22,259 nucleotides of DNA from assembly GCA_937863205.1 (NCBI GenBank), contig CALMGA010000376.1, positions 1-22,259 of the forward strand. The letters are read 5' to 3'. Position numbers and translations under genes: made by a program. This document shows positions 15,650-22,259 of this stretch, piece after piece. Numbering within the stretch: the stretch's first letter is position 1; the number at the start of each line of letters is the position of its first letter. Under the pieces are notes generated by a model. It ran no database searches. It was not told the origin of the DNA and worked only from the letters and a program-made list of their open reading frames with translations. The DNA comes from an uncultured Beijerinckiaceae bacterium (GTDB taxonomy: Bacteria; Pseudomonadota; Alphaproteobacteria; Rhizobiales; Beijerinckiaceae).

Positions 15650-16367
15650 CGTCCTCGTCACCGGAGCCAGCCGCGGCCTCGGGCTGGCGGTGGCGACCCG
15701 GCTCGCCCAGGACGGCTTCCGCGTCCACGCCCTCGCCCGCCGTTCCAGCGACGATTTGTCAGCTGCGGCAGCCGCCGGCCAGGGCGCCGTGCATTTCATC
15801 CCTTTCGATCTCGACGACTTCGAAGGCATGCCGGCGATGCTGCGCGCCCTGCGCGAAGCGCACGGCCCGCTTTACGGCCTCGTTAACAACGCCGGCCTCG
15901 GTACGGCGGGCGTGCTCGCCACCATGCCGGTCGCGCGCATCGAGGTGCTGGTGCGGCTGAACACGCTGGCGCCGATGGTGCTGACGCGGCACGCCCTGCG
16001 CCCGATGATGGCCGCCGGCGCGGGCGGGCGCATCGTCAACATGGCATCGGTGGTGGCGTCGGCCGGGACGGCCGGGCTGTCCGTGTATGCCGCCACCAAA
16101 GCCTCGATGGTCGGCTTCACCCGATCGCTGGCGCGCGAAGTCGGGCCGCTCGGCATCACGGTCAACGCCGTCGCCCCCGGCGTCATCGCCACCGACATGA
16201 CCGCCGGGCTGGACGCGCGGGATCTGGCGCGCGTGGCGCGGCGCTCCGCCCTCGGGCGCACGGCCGAGGCAAGCGATGTCGCCGGGGCAGTCGCTTACCT
16301 GATGAGCGACGGCGCGCGCAACGTCACCGGCACCGTGCTCACCGTGGATGCCGGCGCCACGGCCTGA
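15642..16367 (+). CDS. SDR-family 3-oxoacyl-ACP reductase-like protein (FabG-like)
   Basis: This is probably an NADPH-dependent ketoreductase acting on a carrier-bound acyl chain. The 241-residue reading has the glycine-rich cofactor motif TGASRGLG (7-14), NNAG (82-85), catalytic Ser136 and the Y149-x3-K153 pair in SVYAATKAS. It also has the FabG-like PG motif in NAVAPGVIATDM and a C-terminal GTVLTVDAG. Length and motif spacing match FabG; Ser to Tyr is 13 residues, as in E. coli FabG. ATG, GTG or TTG is absent upstream of the cofactor motif, so I infer a CTG start at 15642, overlapping the ligase stop. A start at GTG 15690 would delete the first strand and the motif. A frameshift or sequencing error that hides a fusion to the ligase is an alternative. 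Confidence 0.85.
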   Translation: MRNVLVTGASRGLGLAVATRLAQDGFRVHALARRSSDDLSAAAAAGQGAVHFIPFDLDDFEGMPAMLRALREAHGPLYGLVNNAGLGTAGVLATMPVARIEVLVRLNTLAPMVLTRHALRPMMAAGAGGRIVNMASVVASAGTAGLSVYAATKASMVGFTRSLAREVGPLGITVNAVAPGVIATDMTAGLDARDLARVARRSALGRTAEASDVAGAVAYLMSDGARNVTGTVLTVDAGATA

Positions 16368-16453
16368 GCGGCGGAACGCCTTCTCGGATTTCCCCGGCGA
16401 CCCCGCTTCGTCTAAAGGTTGCGCCTGAAGCTTCGGTTGAATGGTGCGATCTC

Positions 16454-17788
16454 ATGCGTCCGGAAACGGCAGCGGTCCACGGCGGCTACGACGGCGACCC
16501 AGCGACCCACGCCGCCGCCGTGCCGATCTACCAGACGGTGGCGTTCGAGTTCGACTCGGCCGACCACGGCGCCGCCCTGTTCAACCTGGAGGTGCCGGGC
16601 TACCGATACAGCCGCATCGCCAACCCGACCTGCGACGTGCTGGAACGCCGGGTGTCGCTGCTGGAAGGCGGCGTCGCCTCGCTCGCCCTGGCGACGGGGC
16701 AGGCGGCGCTCAACATCGCGATCCTCACCCTGGCCGACGGCGGCGGCAACATCGTCTCCGTGCCGCAGCTTTACGGCACCAGCCACACGCTGCTCGCCCA
16801 CATCCTGCCGCGCCAGGGCATCCGCACCCGCTTCGCCGCCGACGACAGCGCCGGCGCCGTGGAAGCGCTGATCGATGACGACACCAGGGCGGTGTTTTGC
16901 GAAAGCATCGGCAATCCCGCCGGCAACGTCGCCGACGTGGCCGCCCTTGCCGAGTGCGCGCACCGCCACGGCGTGCCGCTGATCGTCGACAACACGGTGG
17001 CGACGCCGGTGCTGTATCGCCCGATCGAGCACGGCGCCGACATCGTGATCGCCTCGCTGACCAAGTTCATGGGCGGCCACGGCACCACGCTGGGCGGCAT
17101 CATCGTGGACAGCGGGCGCTTTCCCTGGCGCGAACGGGCCGGACGTTTCCCCATGTTCACCACGCCGGACGTGTCCTACCACGGCATGGTCTACGCCGAT
17201 TTCTACGGCGAGCGCGCCTTCGTCGCCCGCGCCCGCAGCGTCTACGCCCGCACCACGGGCGCGGTGCTGTCGCCCTTCAGCGCCTTTCTGATCCTGCAAG
17301 GCATCGAAACGCTGGCGCTGCGCATGGAGCGCCACGTCGCCAACGCGCACGCCGTCGCCAGCTTCCTGCGCGACGATCCGCGGGTCGCCTGGGTCAACTA
17401 TGCCGGCTTCTCGAACCACCGCTGCGCCGAGCTGGTGCGCCGCACCATGGGCGGACGGGCGTCGTCGCTGTTCACCTTCGGCGTCGGGAGCGGACAGCGG
17501 GGCGGCCGACGGGGCGGCGATGGCGGGCTGGAGGCCGGCAAGGCCTTCTACGACGCGCTCAAGCTCATCAAGCGGCTGGTCAACATCGGCGACGTCAAGT
17601 CGCTGGCCTGCCATCCCGCCTCGACGACCCACCGGCAGATGACGCCCGCCGAGCAACTCGGCGCCGGCGTGACACCCGACCTGATCCGCATTTCGGTCGG
17701 GATCGAGCACGTCGACGACATCATCGCCGACCTCGACCAAGCCCTTGCCGCCGCCGTGTCTTTCCCGAGCGCGCGAGCGGCTGAGTAG
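16454..17788 (+). CDS. metY: O-acetylhomoserine sulfhydrylase (MetY-type, PLP enzyme)
   Basis: This is a Cys/Met-metabolism PLP enzyme that most likely converts O-acetylhomoserine and sulfide to homocysteine. The 444-residue protein shows HGGYDGDPATHA..VPIYQTVAFEF near the start and YSRIANPT (52-59). D179 (IVDNT) is the pyridine-nitrogen ligand and K204 (SLTKFMGGHG) is the Schiff-base lysine. SLACHPASTTHRQM lies at 383-396. The long form with FPMFTTPDVSYHGM is typical of MetY rather than MetB/MetC. A Gly/Arg-rich insert of about a dozen residues (345-357) precedes the GGLEAG motif. ATG 16454 has no obvious ribosome site; the gene lies 86 bases after the reductase. O-succinylhomoserine as substrate (MetZ) is possible. 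Confidence 0.92.
   Translation: MRPETAAVHGGYDGDPATHAAAVPIYQTVAFEFDSADHGAALFNLEVPGYRYSRIANPTCDVLERRVSLLEGGVASLALATGQAALNIAILTLADGGGNIVSVPQLYGTSHTLLAHILPRQGIRTRFAADDSAGAVEALIDDDTRAVFCESIGNPAGNVADVAALAECAHRHGVPLIVDNTVATPVLYRPIEHGADIVIASLTKFMGGHGTTLGGIIVDSGRFPWRERAGRFPMFTTPDVSYHGMVYADFYGERAFVARARSVYARTTGAVLSPFSAFLILQGIETLALRMERHVANAHAVASFLRDDPRVAWVNYAGFSNHRCAELVRRTMGGRASSLFTFGVGSGQRGGRRGGDGGLEAGKAFYDALKLIKRLVNIGDVKSLACHPASTTHRQMTPAEQLGAGVTPDLIRISVGIEHVDDIIADLDQALAAAVSFPSARAAE
17498..17518 (+). repeat. CGGGGCGGC direct repeat in the metY insert
   Basis: CGGGGCGGC occurs at 17498-17506 and 17510-17518, a 12-base period. It encodes RGGR then RGGD within the unusual Gly/Arg-rich insertion of the MetY protein, and could have arisen by slippage. 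Confidence 0.5.
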
Positions 17789-17841
17789 GGCTCTTCAGCC
17801 TGACCCGCACGGCGTTTCGCTTGCCGGGCCTTGATGGGAGG

Positions 17842-17885
17842 GAAAAGACAAAGAAAAAGGGCGCCCGACCTGAGTCGAGCGCCCT
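17842..17885 (-). terminator. Rho-independent terminator for the lolA-side transcript or sRNA
   Basis: On the - strand, AGGGCGC pairs with GCGCCCT (17885-17879 with 17864-17858). After one mismatch an inner CGAC/GTCG stem continues with a four-base loop. A long T-rich tail follows, corresponding to + strand GAAAAGACAAAGAAAA (17842-17857 region). The + strand side has no T run, so the direction is clear. It lies about 160 bases beyond the lolA stop. Confidence 0.85.
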
Positions 17886-17973
17886 CCGAGCGACAGATGC
17901 TGGGAGGGGGGACCAGCATGCAGATCGGAAGGTCCGAAACGGGGGGATACGGACAACCGACGGGATCGCTCTT
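17842..17973 (-). ncRNA. Candidate small RNA with two C-rich hairpin loops
   Basis: Reading the - strand, three stem-loops follow one another. Hairpin 1 is GTCCG/CGGAC (17954-17950 with 17936-17932), with a 13-base loop containing CCCCCC. Hairpin 2 is ATGCTGG/CCAGCAT (17919-17913 with 17903-17897), with loop TCCCCCCTC. Hairpin 3 is the Rho-independent terminator. A -35-like TTGACG (18008-18003) lies upstream with a poor -10 near 17985-17979, giving a possible RNA of about 130 bases. Known alphaproteobacterial sRNAs (AbcR, the alpha-r14/CcsR groups) expose C-rich anti-Shine-Dalgarno loops in similar layouts. I do not claim family membership. It may instead be the processed 3' end of the lolA mRNA. 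No convincing ORF lies in it. Confidence 0.45.
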
Positions 17974-18002
17974 GGATCTGTAGATGGGACAGGCAGGCTC
18001 AG

Positions 18003-18008
18003 CGTCAA
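18003..18008 (-). promoter_or_regulatory. -35-like TTGACG before the candidate sRNA
   Basis: TTGACG on the - strand is a close sigma-70 -35 match. At 17-18 bases it is followed only by ATCTAC/TCTACA, a weak -10. This is supporting evidence only. Confidence 0.25.
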
Positions 18009-18045
18009 CCGCCCCCGATCATTTTCCGGCTCTTTTTTGATGCGG

Positions 18046-18693
18046 CTACTTCTTGGCCGAATCGAGGCTCGAGATCTTGAACAGCTTGGGATCGGGCTTC
18101 TGCTGCAGGTCGACGTTGTAGAGCGTGACCAGCGTCTCGTAGCCCTGCGGGTCGCGCACCTGCCAGCGGTTGAGGTGGAAGGTCTGCGCATCGAAGATGA
18201 GGCGGATGCGCGAGGTGCCGCCGAAGGTGGTGCGGTCGTCGAGCAGGATCATCACCTCGTCGGGCGTCTTCAGCACGTTGAGGATCTGGGTGTCGGACTT
18301 CAGGTCGATCTTCTCCTGAAGCAGAAACTTCAGCGGGGTCTGGCCGATGAAATAGGTGTCCTGCGTCTTCAGCTTGCGGTCGTTGACGGCAACCTTGGAG
18401 CCGTCGGCGATCACTTCCAGCGTGGCCGGGCTGGCGTATTCGAAGCGGAGCCGGCCGGGCTTCTGGATATAGATCCGACCCTCCGACTGGCGCCCATCGG
18501 CGCCCGACTGCATGAAATCGCCGACCATGGTCTGCGCCGACGACAGGAAGGCGTCGGCCTTCTTGATGGCCTGATCCGCCTCGTCGCCGGTCAAGGTCAC
18601 GGTGGGTGCCGGCTTGGCGGGATCGGCGAAGCTCGGGCCGGTTTGGGCGAGGGCGAGGAAGCCGATGATTAGGCAGATCGCTGACGTCTTCAT
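18046..18693 (-). CDS. lolA: Outer-membrane lipoprotein carrier protein LolA-like
   Basis: LolA is a periplasmic chaperone that takes lipoproteins from LolCDE to the outer membrane. This 215-residue precursor has a signal peptide (1-23, ending SFA-D). The mature part shows the family pattern: MVGDFMQSGADGRQSEGRIY, KPGRLRFEYASP, a VAVNDRKLKTQDTYFIGQTPL strand region and a C-terminal LYNVDLQQKPDPKLFKI. Three consecutive ATGs (18699, 18696, 18693) are available. AGGA ends at 18700, so the third, six bases away and starting MKTS, is the best spaced. It follows ftsK on the same strand, an arrangement common in alphaproteobacteria, but a 195-base gap with inverted repeats suggests its own promoter or processing site. 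Confidence 0.9.
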   Translation of the reverse strand: MKTSAICLIIGFLALAQTGPSFADPAKPAPTVTLTGDEADQAIKKADAFLSSAQTMVGDFMQSGADGRQSEGRIYIQKPGRLRFEYASPATLEVIADGSKVAVNDRKLKTQDTYFIGQTPLKFLLQEKIDLKSDTQILNVLKTPDEVMILLDDRTTFGGTSRIRLIFDAQTFHLNRWQVRDPQGYETLVTLYNVDLQQKPDPKLFKISSLDSAKK

Positions 18694-18699
18694 CATCAT

Positions 18700-18705
18700 T
18701 CCTGC
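18700..18705 (-). promoter_or_regulatory. Ribosome site that decides the lolA start
   Basis: GCAGGA on the - strand directly abuts the first of three ATG codons, so it is correctly spaced only for the third (18693). Confidence 0.5.
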
Positions 18706-18792
18706 TGGCCGTCGCCCCGTCTTAGGAGGGCGTTGTGGCGGCAATGGGACTTGCGGACCGGAGTTTGGACGGCTGGTGTTGAATTGCCCAAG

Positions 18793-18851
18793 CAGGCTTC
18801 GGCAAGCCTGGTTGCGTCGGGGTTCGAAGCAGCTTCGATCTCGCTTCGAAC
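18793..18851. repeat. Inverted repeats between ftsK and lolA
   Basis: CAGGCTT (18793-18799), loop CGGC and AAGCCTG (18804-18810) form a perfect 7-bp hairpin. Beside it, GTTCGAAG (18822-18829) pairs with CTTCGAAC (18844-18851) across 14 bases, and a third TTCGA copy lies between (18834-18838). Neither is followed by a T run on the - strand. They may protect the ftsK mRNA end or form a regulatory site before lolA. Confidence 0.5.
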
Positions 18852-18888
18852 AGCGAAATCAAATGTCGCACACGCCACGCGGTGCCGC

Positions 18889-21435
18889 TTAGTCATCGGC
18901 ATCCTGCAGTTCGGCAGAGCCCCGATCGAGCGTCGCGTATGTCTGCCCGCCGCCGACAAGGATCGTCCGCTTGCCGGAATGGTTGGGCGCGCCCACCACG
19001 CCCTCCTTTTCCATCCGTTCGACGAGCGAGGCGGCCTTGTTGTACCCGACCGCCAGCCGGCGCTGGATGTACGACGTCGAGCATTTGCGATCGCGCAGAA
19101 CCACGGCAACGGCCCGGTCGTACATGTCGCCGGACTCGTCCGCCAGTCCCGCCTCCGGCACCGCGTCGTCGGCCGGCTCGGCGTCCTCGTCCGTGATCGC
19201 ATCGAGGTAGTCTGGCTGTCCCTGGGCCTTGAGGTGGGCGACCACGCGCTCGACGTCCTCGTCGGACACGAAGGGCCCGTGCACGCGGTAGATGCGACCG
19301 CCGCCCTGCATGTGCAGCATGTCGCCCTGGCCCAGCAGCTGTTCGGCGCCCTGCTCGCCCAGGATGGTGCGGCTGTCGATCTTGCTTGTCACCTGAAAGG
19401 AGATGCGGGTGGGGAAGTTGGCCTTGATGGTGCCGGTGATGACGTCCACCGACGGGCGCTGGGTGGCCATGATGAGGTGGATGCCGGCGGCGCGGGCCAT
19501 CTGGGCGAGGCGCTGGATGGCGCCTTCGATGTCCTTGCCCGCCACCATCATCAGGTCGGCCATCTCGTCCACGATGATCACGATGAAGGGCAGGGTGACG
19601 AGGTCGAGCGGCACGTTCTCCACCGTCGGCTTGCCGGTTTCGCGGTCGAAGCCGGTGGTGACCTGCATGGTGATGACCTCGCCCGCCGCCTTGGCCTGGG
19701 TGACCCGCGCGTTGAAGCCGTCGATGTTGCGCACGCCGAGCTTGGCCATCTTCTTGTAGCGGTCCTCCATCTCGCGCACCGCCCACTTCAGCGCCACCAC
19801 CGCCTTCTTGGGGTCGGTCACCACGGGCGTGAGCAGGTGCGGGATGCCGTCGTACACCGACAGCTCCAGCATCTTGGGGTCGACCATGATGAGGCGGCAC
19901 TCGTCGGGCTTCATGCGGTAGAGCAGGGAGAGGATCATGGTGTTGATCGCCACCGACTTGCCCGAGCCGGTGGTGCCGGCCACGAGCAGGTGGGGCATCT
20001 TGGCGAGATCAACGATCACCGGCTCGCCGCCGATGTTCTTGCCCAGCGCGATGGCAAGGCTCTGGGATGTCTGGTCGAAATCGCGCGACGCCAGCAATTC
20101 GCGCAGGTACACCGTTTCCCGCCTCAGGTTCGGCAGCTCGATGCCGATGGCGTTGCGCCCCGGCACCACGGCGACGCGGGCCGACAGGGCCGACATCGAG
20201 CGGGCGATGTCGTCGGCCAGCCCGATCACGCGCGAGGATTTGATGCCCGGCGCCGGCTCCAGCTCGTAGAGCGTCACCACCGGGCCGGGCCGGACGTTGA
20301 CGATCTCGCCCTTGACGCCGAAGTCATCGAGGACGCCTTCCAGAAGGCGGGCGTTCTGCGCCAGCGCGTCGTCCGACACGCTGGGCGCGGTCTGCCGCTT
20401 GCCCTCGCTCAGCATGGCGACGGGCGGAAGCTGGTACACGCCGGCAATGCGCTGGGCGCGCGCCCCCTCGCGCAGATGGCGTCCGCTCGGCCGCGGTGCC
20501 GGTGCGGTCGGTGAAACGCGGATCGCCTCCTCCGCCGAGCGGGCGCGCAGGGCGGGAGGGGCGTAGGCGCTGGCATCGAAGCGCGGTTCCTCGCGCCGTG
20601 CCTCTTCGGCGGGGAAAGCGAAAGGTGGCGTGGCGTCGGCGAGGTCGAAGGGCAGGTCGAAGGATGCGGAGCGCTCGCGAGCCGTCCTGACGCGGCGGGG
20701 TTGCCAGCGGCGCAGCCGCCGCGCCAGCGCCGCCCTCGCGCTCAGGCCGGCGTGGACCAGCGCGCCGAGCGACAGCAGACCGAGGCCGGGCTCGGCATCG
20801 TCGTCATCGAAGTCGCGGAGGACGTCGAGGGATCGAGCCGGAGGCAACGCCTCGTCGTCCTCGAAACGCGACCGTTCGCGCAGGCCCACGGATGCGCTGA
20901 GCAGCAGAACGGCCGCGACCGCCAGCGCCAGGGCGACGGCGATGATCGCCGGGCGCAGCCCGGCAAGCACCCTGCGGGGCAGCGCCATGACGAGGTCGCC
21001 GATCACGCCGCCCAGGCCGGTCGGCAGCGGCCAGTGCGCGGTGATCGGCAGGAGCGAGGCGACCCCGGCCGCGCACAGGCCGCCGCCGCCGAGCAGGACG
21101 AGCCGCATCCCCAGGCGCGGCAGGCGGCGCTCCGTCATCAGGTGCCAGCCCCAGAAGGTCAGCGGGATCAGCACGGCCAGCGAGGCCAGTCCCAGCATCT
21201 GCATCACGAGGTCGGCGGCGATGGCGCCGGGCGCTCCGAGCCAGTTGCGGATGCGGGCGGAGGTGGCGTGGTTGAGGCTCGGATCCCCGACCGACCAGGT
21301 GAGCAGGGAAAGGCCCAGCGCACCCAGCGCCAGGATCAGCGCGACCCCGATCGCCTCGGCGCAGCGGCGGCTCATGAAAAGGCGCAGCGACTCCGGAATG
21401 TGGTCGAGCGCCGTGCTGCTGGTCGTCGTGCGCAT
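18889..21435 (-). CDS. ftsK: DNA translocase FtsK
   Basis: FtsK pumps chromosomal DNA at the division septum and activates dimer resolution. The 848-residue protein starts with a membrane domain of about four helices (roughly 28-47, 72-97, 110-131, 162-181). A low-complexity charged linker (about 185-340) follows. The motor then shows Walker A GTTGSGKS (487-494), Walker [12 protein letters not shown] (619-629), [13 protein letters not shown] (657-668) and the hexamer-forming core up to about 735. The gamma winged helix that reads KOPS lies at about 770-827, with [15 protein letters not shown]. Length and order match alphaproteobacterial FtsK. ATG 21435 is the only start that includes the whole first helix with its N-terminal tail. 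A CtrA-type box lies 74 bases upstream, so cell-cycle control is likely. Confidence 0.97.
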   Translation of the reverse strand: MRTTTSSTALDHIPESLRLFMSRRCAEAIGVALILALGALGLSLLTWSVGDPSLNHATSARIRNWLGAPGAIAADLVMQMLGLASLAVLIPLTFWGWHLMTERRLPRLGMRLVLLGGGGLCAAGVASLLPITAHWPLPTGLGGVIGDLVMALPRRVLAGLRPAIIAVALALAVAAVLLLSASVGLRERSRFEDDEALPPARSLDVLRDFDDDDAEPGLGLLSLGALVHAGLSARAALARRLRRWQPRRVRTARERSASFDLPFDLADATPPFAFPAEEARREEPRFDASAYAPPALRARSAEEAIRVSPTAPAPRPSGRHLREGARAQRIAGVYQLPPVAMLSEGKRQTAPSVSDDALAQNARLLEGVLDDFGVKGEIVNVRPGPVVTLYELEPAPGIKSSRVIGLADDIARSMSALSARVAVVPGRNAIGIELPNLRRETVYLRELLASRDFDQTSQSLAIALGKNIGGEPVIVDLAKMPHLLVAGTTGSGKSVAINTMILSLLYRMKPDECRLIMVDPKMLELSVYDGIPHLLTPVVTDPKKAVVALKWAVREMEDRYKKMAKLGVRNIDGFNARVTQAKAAGEVITMQVTTGFDRETGKPTVENVPLDLVTLPFIVIIVDEMADLMMVAGKDIEGAIQRLAQMARAAGIHLIMATQRPSVDVITGTIKANFPTRISFQVTSKIDSRTILGEQGAEQLLGQGDMLHMQGGGRIYRVHGPFVSDEDVERVVAHLKAQGQPDYLDAITDEDAEPADDAVPEAGLADESGDMYDRAVAVVLRDRKCSTSYIQRRLAVGYNKAASLVERMEKEGVVGAPNHSGKRTILVGGGQTYATLDRGSAELQDADD

Positions 21436-21508
21436 CCGGTCCTGCTGGGCGGAGAGCGGCCGCAGGGCGGTAACCGTGCGCGATCTCCCGAGCAGGCTAG
21501 CGGCAGGG

Positions 21509-21527
21509 GGTTAAAGCTGGCTTAACC
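21509..21527. promoter_or_regulatory. CtrA-type binding site upstream of ftsK
   Basis: GGTTAA-N7-TTAACC is a perfect dyad and contains TTAA-N7-TTAACC when read on either strand. TTAA-N7-TTAA is the full consensus of CtrA, the alphaproteobacterial cell-cycle response regulator. It is located 74-92 bases before the ftsK start, in an intergenic region, and stands out as AT-rich in this G+C-rich DNA. Confidence 0.7.
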
Positions 21528-21546
21528 TTGTTGGCTCCGGAAGCCT

Positions 21547-21583
21547 GCGCCGGATGCGGCGCCACCCGCCGGACCGGCGGGTG
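21547..21583 (-). repeat. Tandem hairpins after amt
   Basis: Two perfect stem-loops lie just past the amt stop: GCGCCG/CGGCGC (21547-21552 with 21557-21562, loop GATG) and CACCCGCC/GGCGGGTG (21563-21570 with 21576-21583). There is no T run, so they may work as a Rho-dependent or mRNA-protecting 3' end separating amt from ftsK. Confidence 0.5.
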
Positions 21584-21602
21584 CGAAACTGCGGACTCGG
21601 CC

Positions 21603-22259
21603 TCACACGTTGTAGGCGCGCTCGCCGTGCTCGGCGATGTCGAGACCTTCGCGCTCCGCATCCACCGACACGCGCAGGCCCATGACGAGATCGATGAGCT
21701 TGTACAGGATGGCCGAGCCGATCCCCGACCACAGCAGGGTGAAGCCGACCGTCTTGCACTGGATCAGAACCTGGGTGAGCATGACGTAGGTTCCCGGCGC
21801 GCTCGTGCCGGGCTTGGCCGTGTAATCGGTCAGGCCGACGCCGCCGAGGTAGGGCGCGACCAGGACGCCGGTGCCGATGGCGCCGATGATGCCGCCGACG
21901 CAATGCACGCCGAAAACATCGAGCGAGTCGTCGTAGCCGACCCTCATCTTCACCACCGAAACGAAGAAGAAGCAGATCACGCCGACCACCAGTCCGAGCA
22001 CGATGGCGCCCATCGGGCCGCAGTAGCCCGACGCCGGCGTGATCGCCACCAGGCCCGCCACCGCGCCCGAGCACATGCCGAGCAGGGAGGGCTCACCCTT
22101 GATCAGCCATTCGGCGAAAAGCCAAGCCAGCGTCGCCCCCGAGGTGGCGAGGAAGGTGTTGACGAAGGTCAGCGCGGTGACGCCGTTCGATTCGAGGTTG
22201 GAGCCGGCGTTGAAGCCGAACCAGCCGACCCACAGCAGCGAGGCGCCGATCATGGTCAT
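21603..22259 (-). CDS. amt: Ammonium transporter Amt, C-terminal half
   Basis: This is an inner-membrane ammonium channel of the Amt/Mep/Rh family. The frame is open to the window edge and the 5' half is missing; 218 residues are visible of a family near 400-450. Several hydrophobic helices are seen, with GWFGFNAGSNLE (12-23), WLIKGEPSLLGMCSGAVAGLVAITPASG and DSLDVFGVHCVGGIIGAIGTG. The last carries the second pore histidine (H119 here, H318 in E. coli AmtB). The C-terminal tail RVSVDAEREGLDIAEHGERAYNV is the cytoplasmic segment that docks GlnK/PII in alphaproteobacterial Amt proteins. A glnK gene would be expected outside the window, upstream of amt. The methionine at 22259 is internal, not the start. 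Confidence 0.95.
   Translation of the reverse strand: MTMIGASLLWVGWFGFNAGSNLESNGVTALTFVNTFLATSGATLAWLFAEWLIKGEPSLLGMCSGAVAGLVAITPASGYCGPMGAIVLGLVVGVICFFFVSVVKMRVGYDDSLDVFGVHCVGGIIGAIGTGVLVAPYLGGVGLTDYTAKPGTSAPGTYVMLTQVLIQCKTVGFTLLWSGIGSAILYKLIDLVMGLRVSVDAEREGLDIAEHGERAYNV

Noticed and set aside
16368..16453. Possible SAM-II-like riboswitch before metY (GGATTT ... TCTAAAG words)
   Set aside because: SAM-II elements are common before methionine genes in this class and two of their words are present. I could not form the required P1 stem and pseudoknot, so I do not claim it.
17901..17946. G-quadruplex on the + strand (GGGAGGGGGG and GGGGGG runs)
   Set aside because: Only two or three long G runs exist and they are about 30 bases apart. 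The hairpins on the - strand and the adjacent terminator explain the pattern better.
18733..20514. A 593-codon + strand frame opposite ftsK
   Set aside because: It is rich in His, Val, Asp, Leu and Gly with no recognisable domain, and lies antisense to the FtsK motor domain. The shadow explanation is sufficient.

Overview
The window reads as chromosomal DNA of a high-G+C alphaproteobacterium. The evidence is the strongly G/C-biased third codon positions, which also produce long antisense shadow frames; an ftsK-lolA pair next to an Amt-type ammonium transporter; a perfect CtrA-type TTAA-N7-TTAA box upstream of ftsK; and an alphaproteobacterial-style UvrC with a long N-terminal extension. A Rhodospirillales-like or Rhizobiales-like host fits, but I cannot fix the order from sequence alone. 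There is no rRNA, tRNA, CRISPR array, transposase or phage gene, and no gene-free stretch longer than 300 bases.

Left block (1-6895, + strand). This is a respiratory formate dehydrogenase operon: the C-terminal part of the molybdopterin alpha subunit (cut by the window edge), the four-cluster iron-sulfur beta subunit, the cytochrome b556 gamma subunit and the FdhE assembly factor. A Sel1-repeat protein and SelB, the selenocysteine-specific elongation factor, follow. fdhE, the Sel1-repeat gene and selB are joined by ATGA stop/start overlaps. SelB implies that the alpha subunit carries selenocysteine, although that residue would lie outside the window.

Middle block (6896-11499). An unrecognised 125-residue protein is followed by a CHASE3 hybrid sensor kinase with a fused receiver domain and a ferritin-like DUF892/YciE-type protein. 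prs (PRPP synthase) and a secreted DUF2147-type protein lie on the - strand.

Third block (11772-17788, + strand). uvrC begins with a small in-frame 15-bp tandem repeat. A tight three-gene set follows: acyl carrier protein, adenylate-forming acyl ligase and FabG-like reductase. The reductase appears to start at a CTG codon. A MetY-type O-acetylhomoserine sulfhydrylase comes next.

Right block (17789-22259, - strand). amt (5' end outside the window), ftsK and lolA are read leftwards. Downstream of lolA there is a convincing Rho-independent terminator on the - strand. Between lolA and this terminator are two further hairpins, each showing a CCCCCC run in its loop. The arrangement resembles alphaproteobacterial small RNAs with C-rich anti-Shine-Dalgarno loops. 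I regard this candidate sRNA, the CtrA box before ftsK and the ACP/ligase/reductase mini-cluster as the most interesting items.
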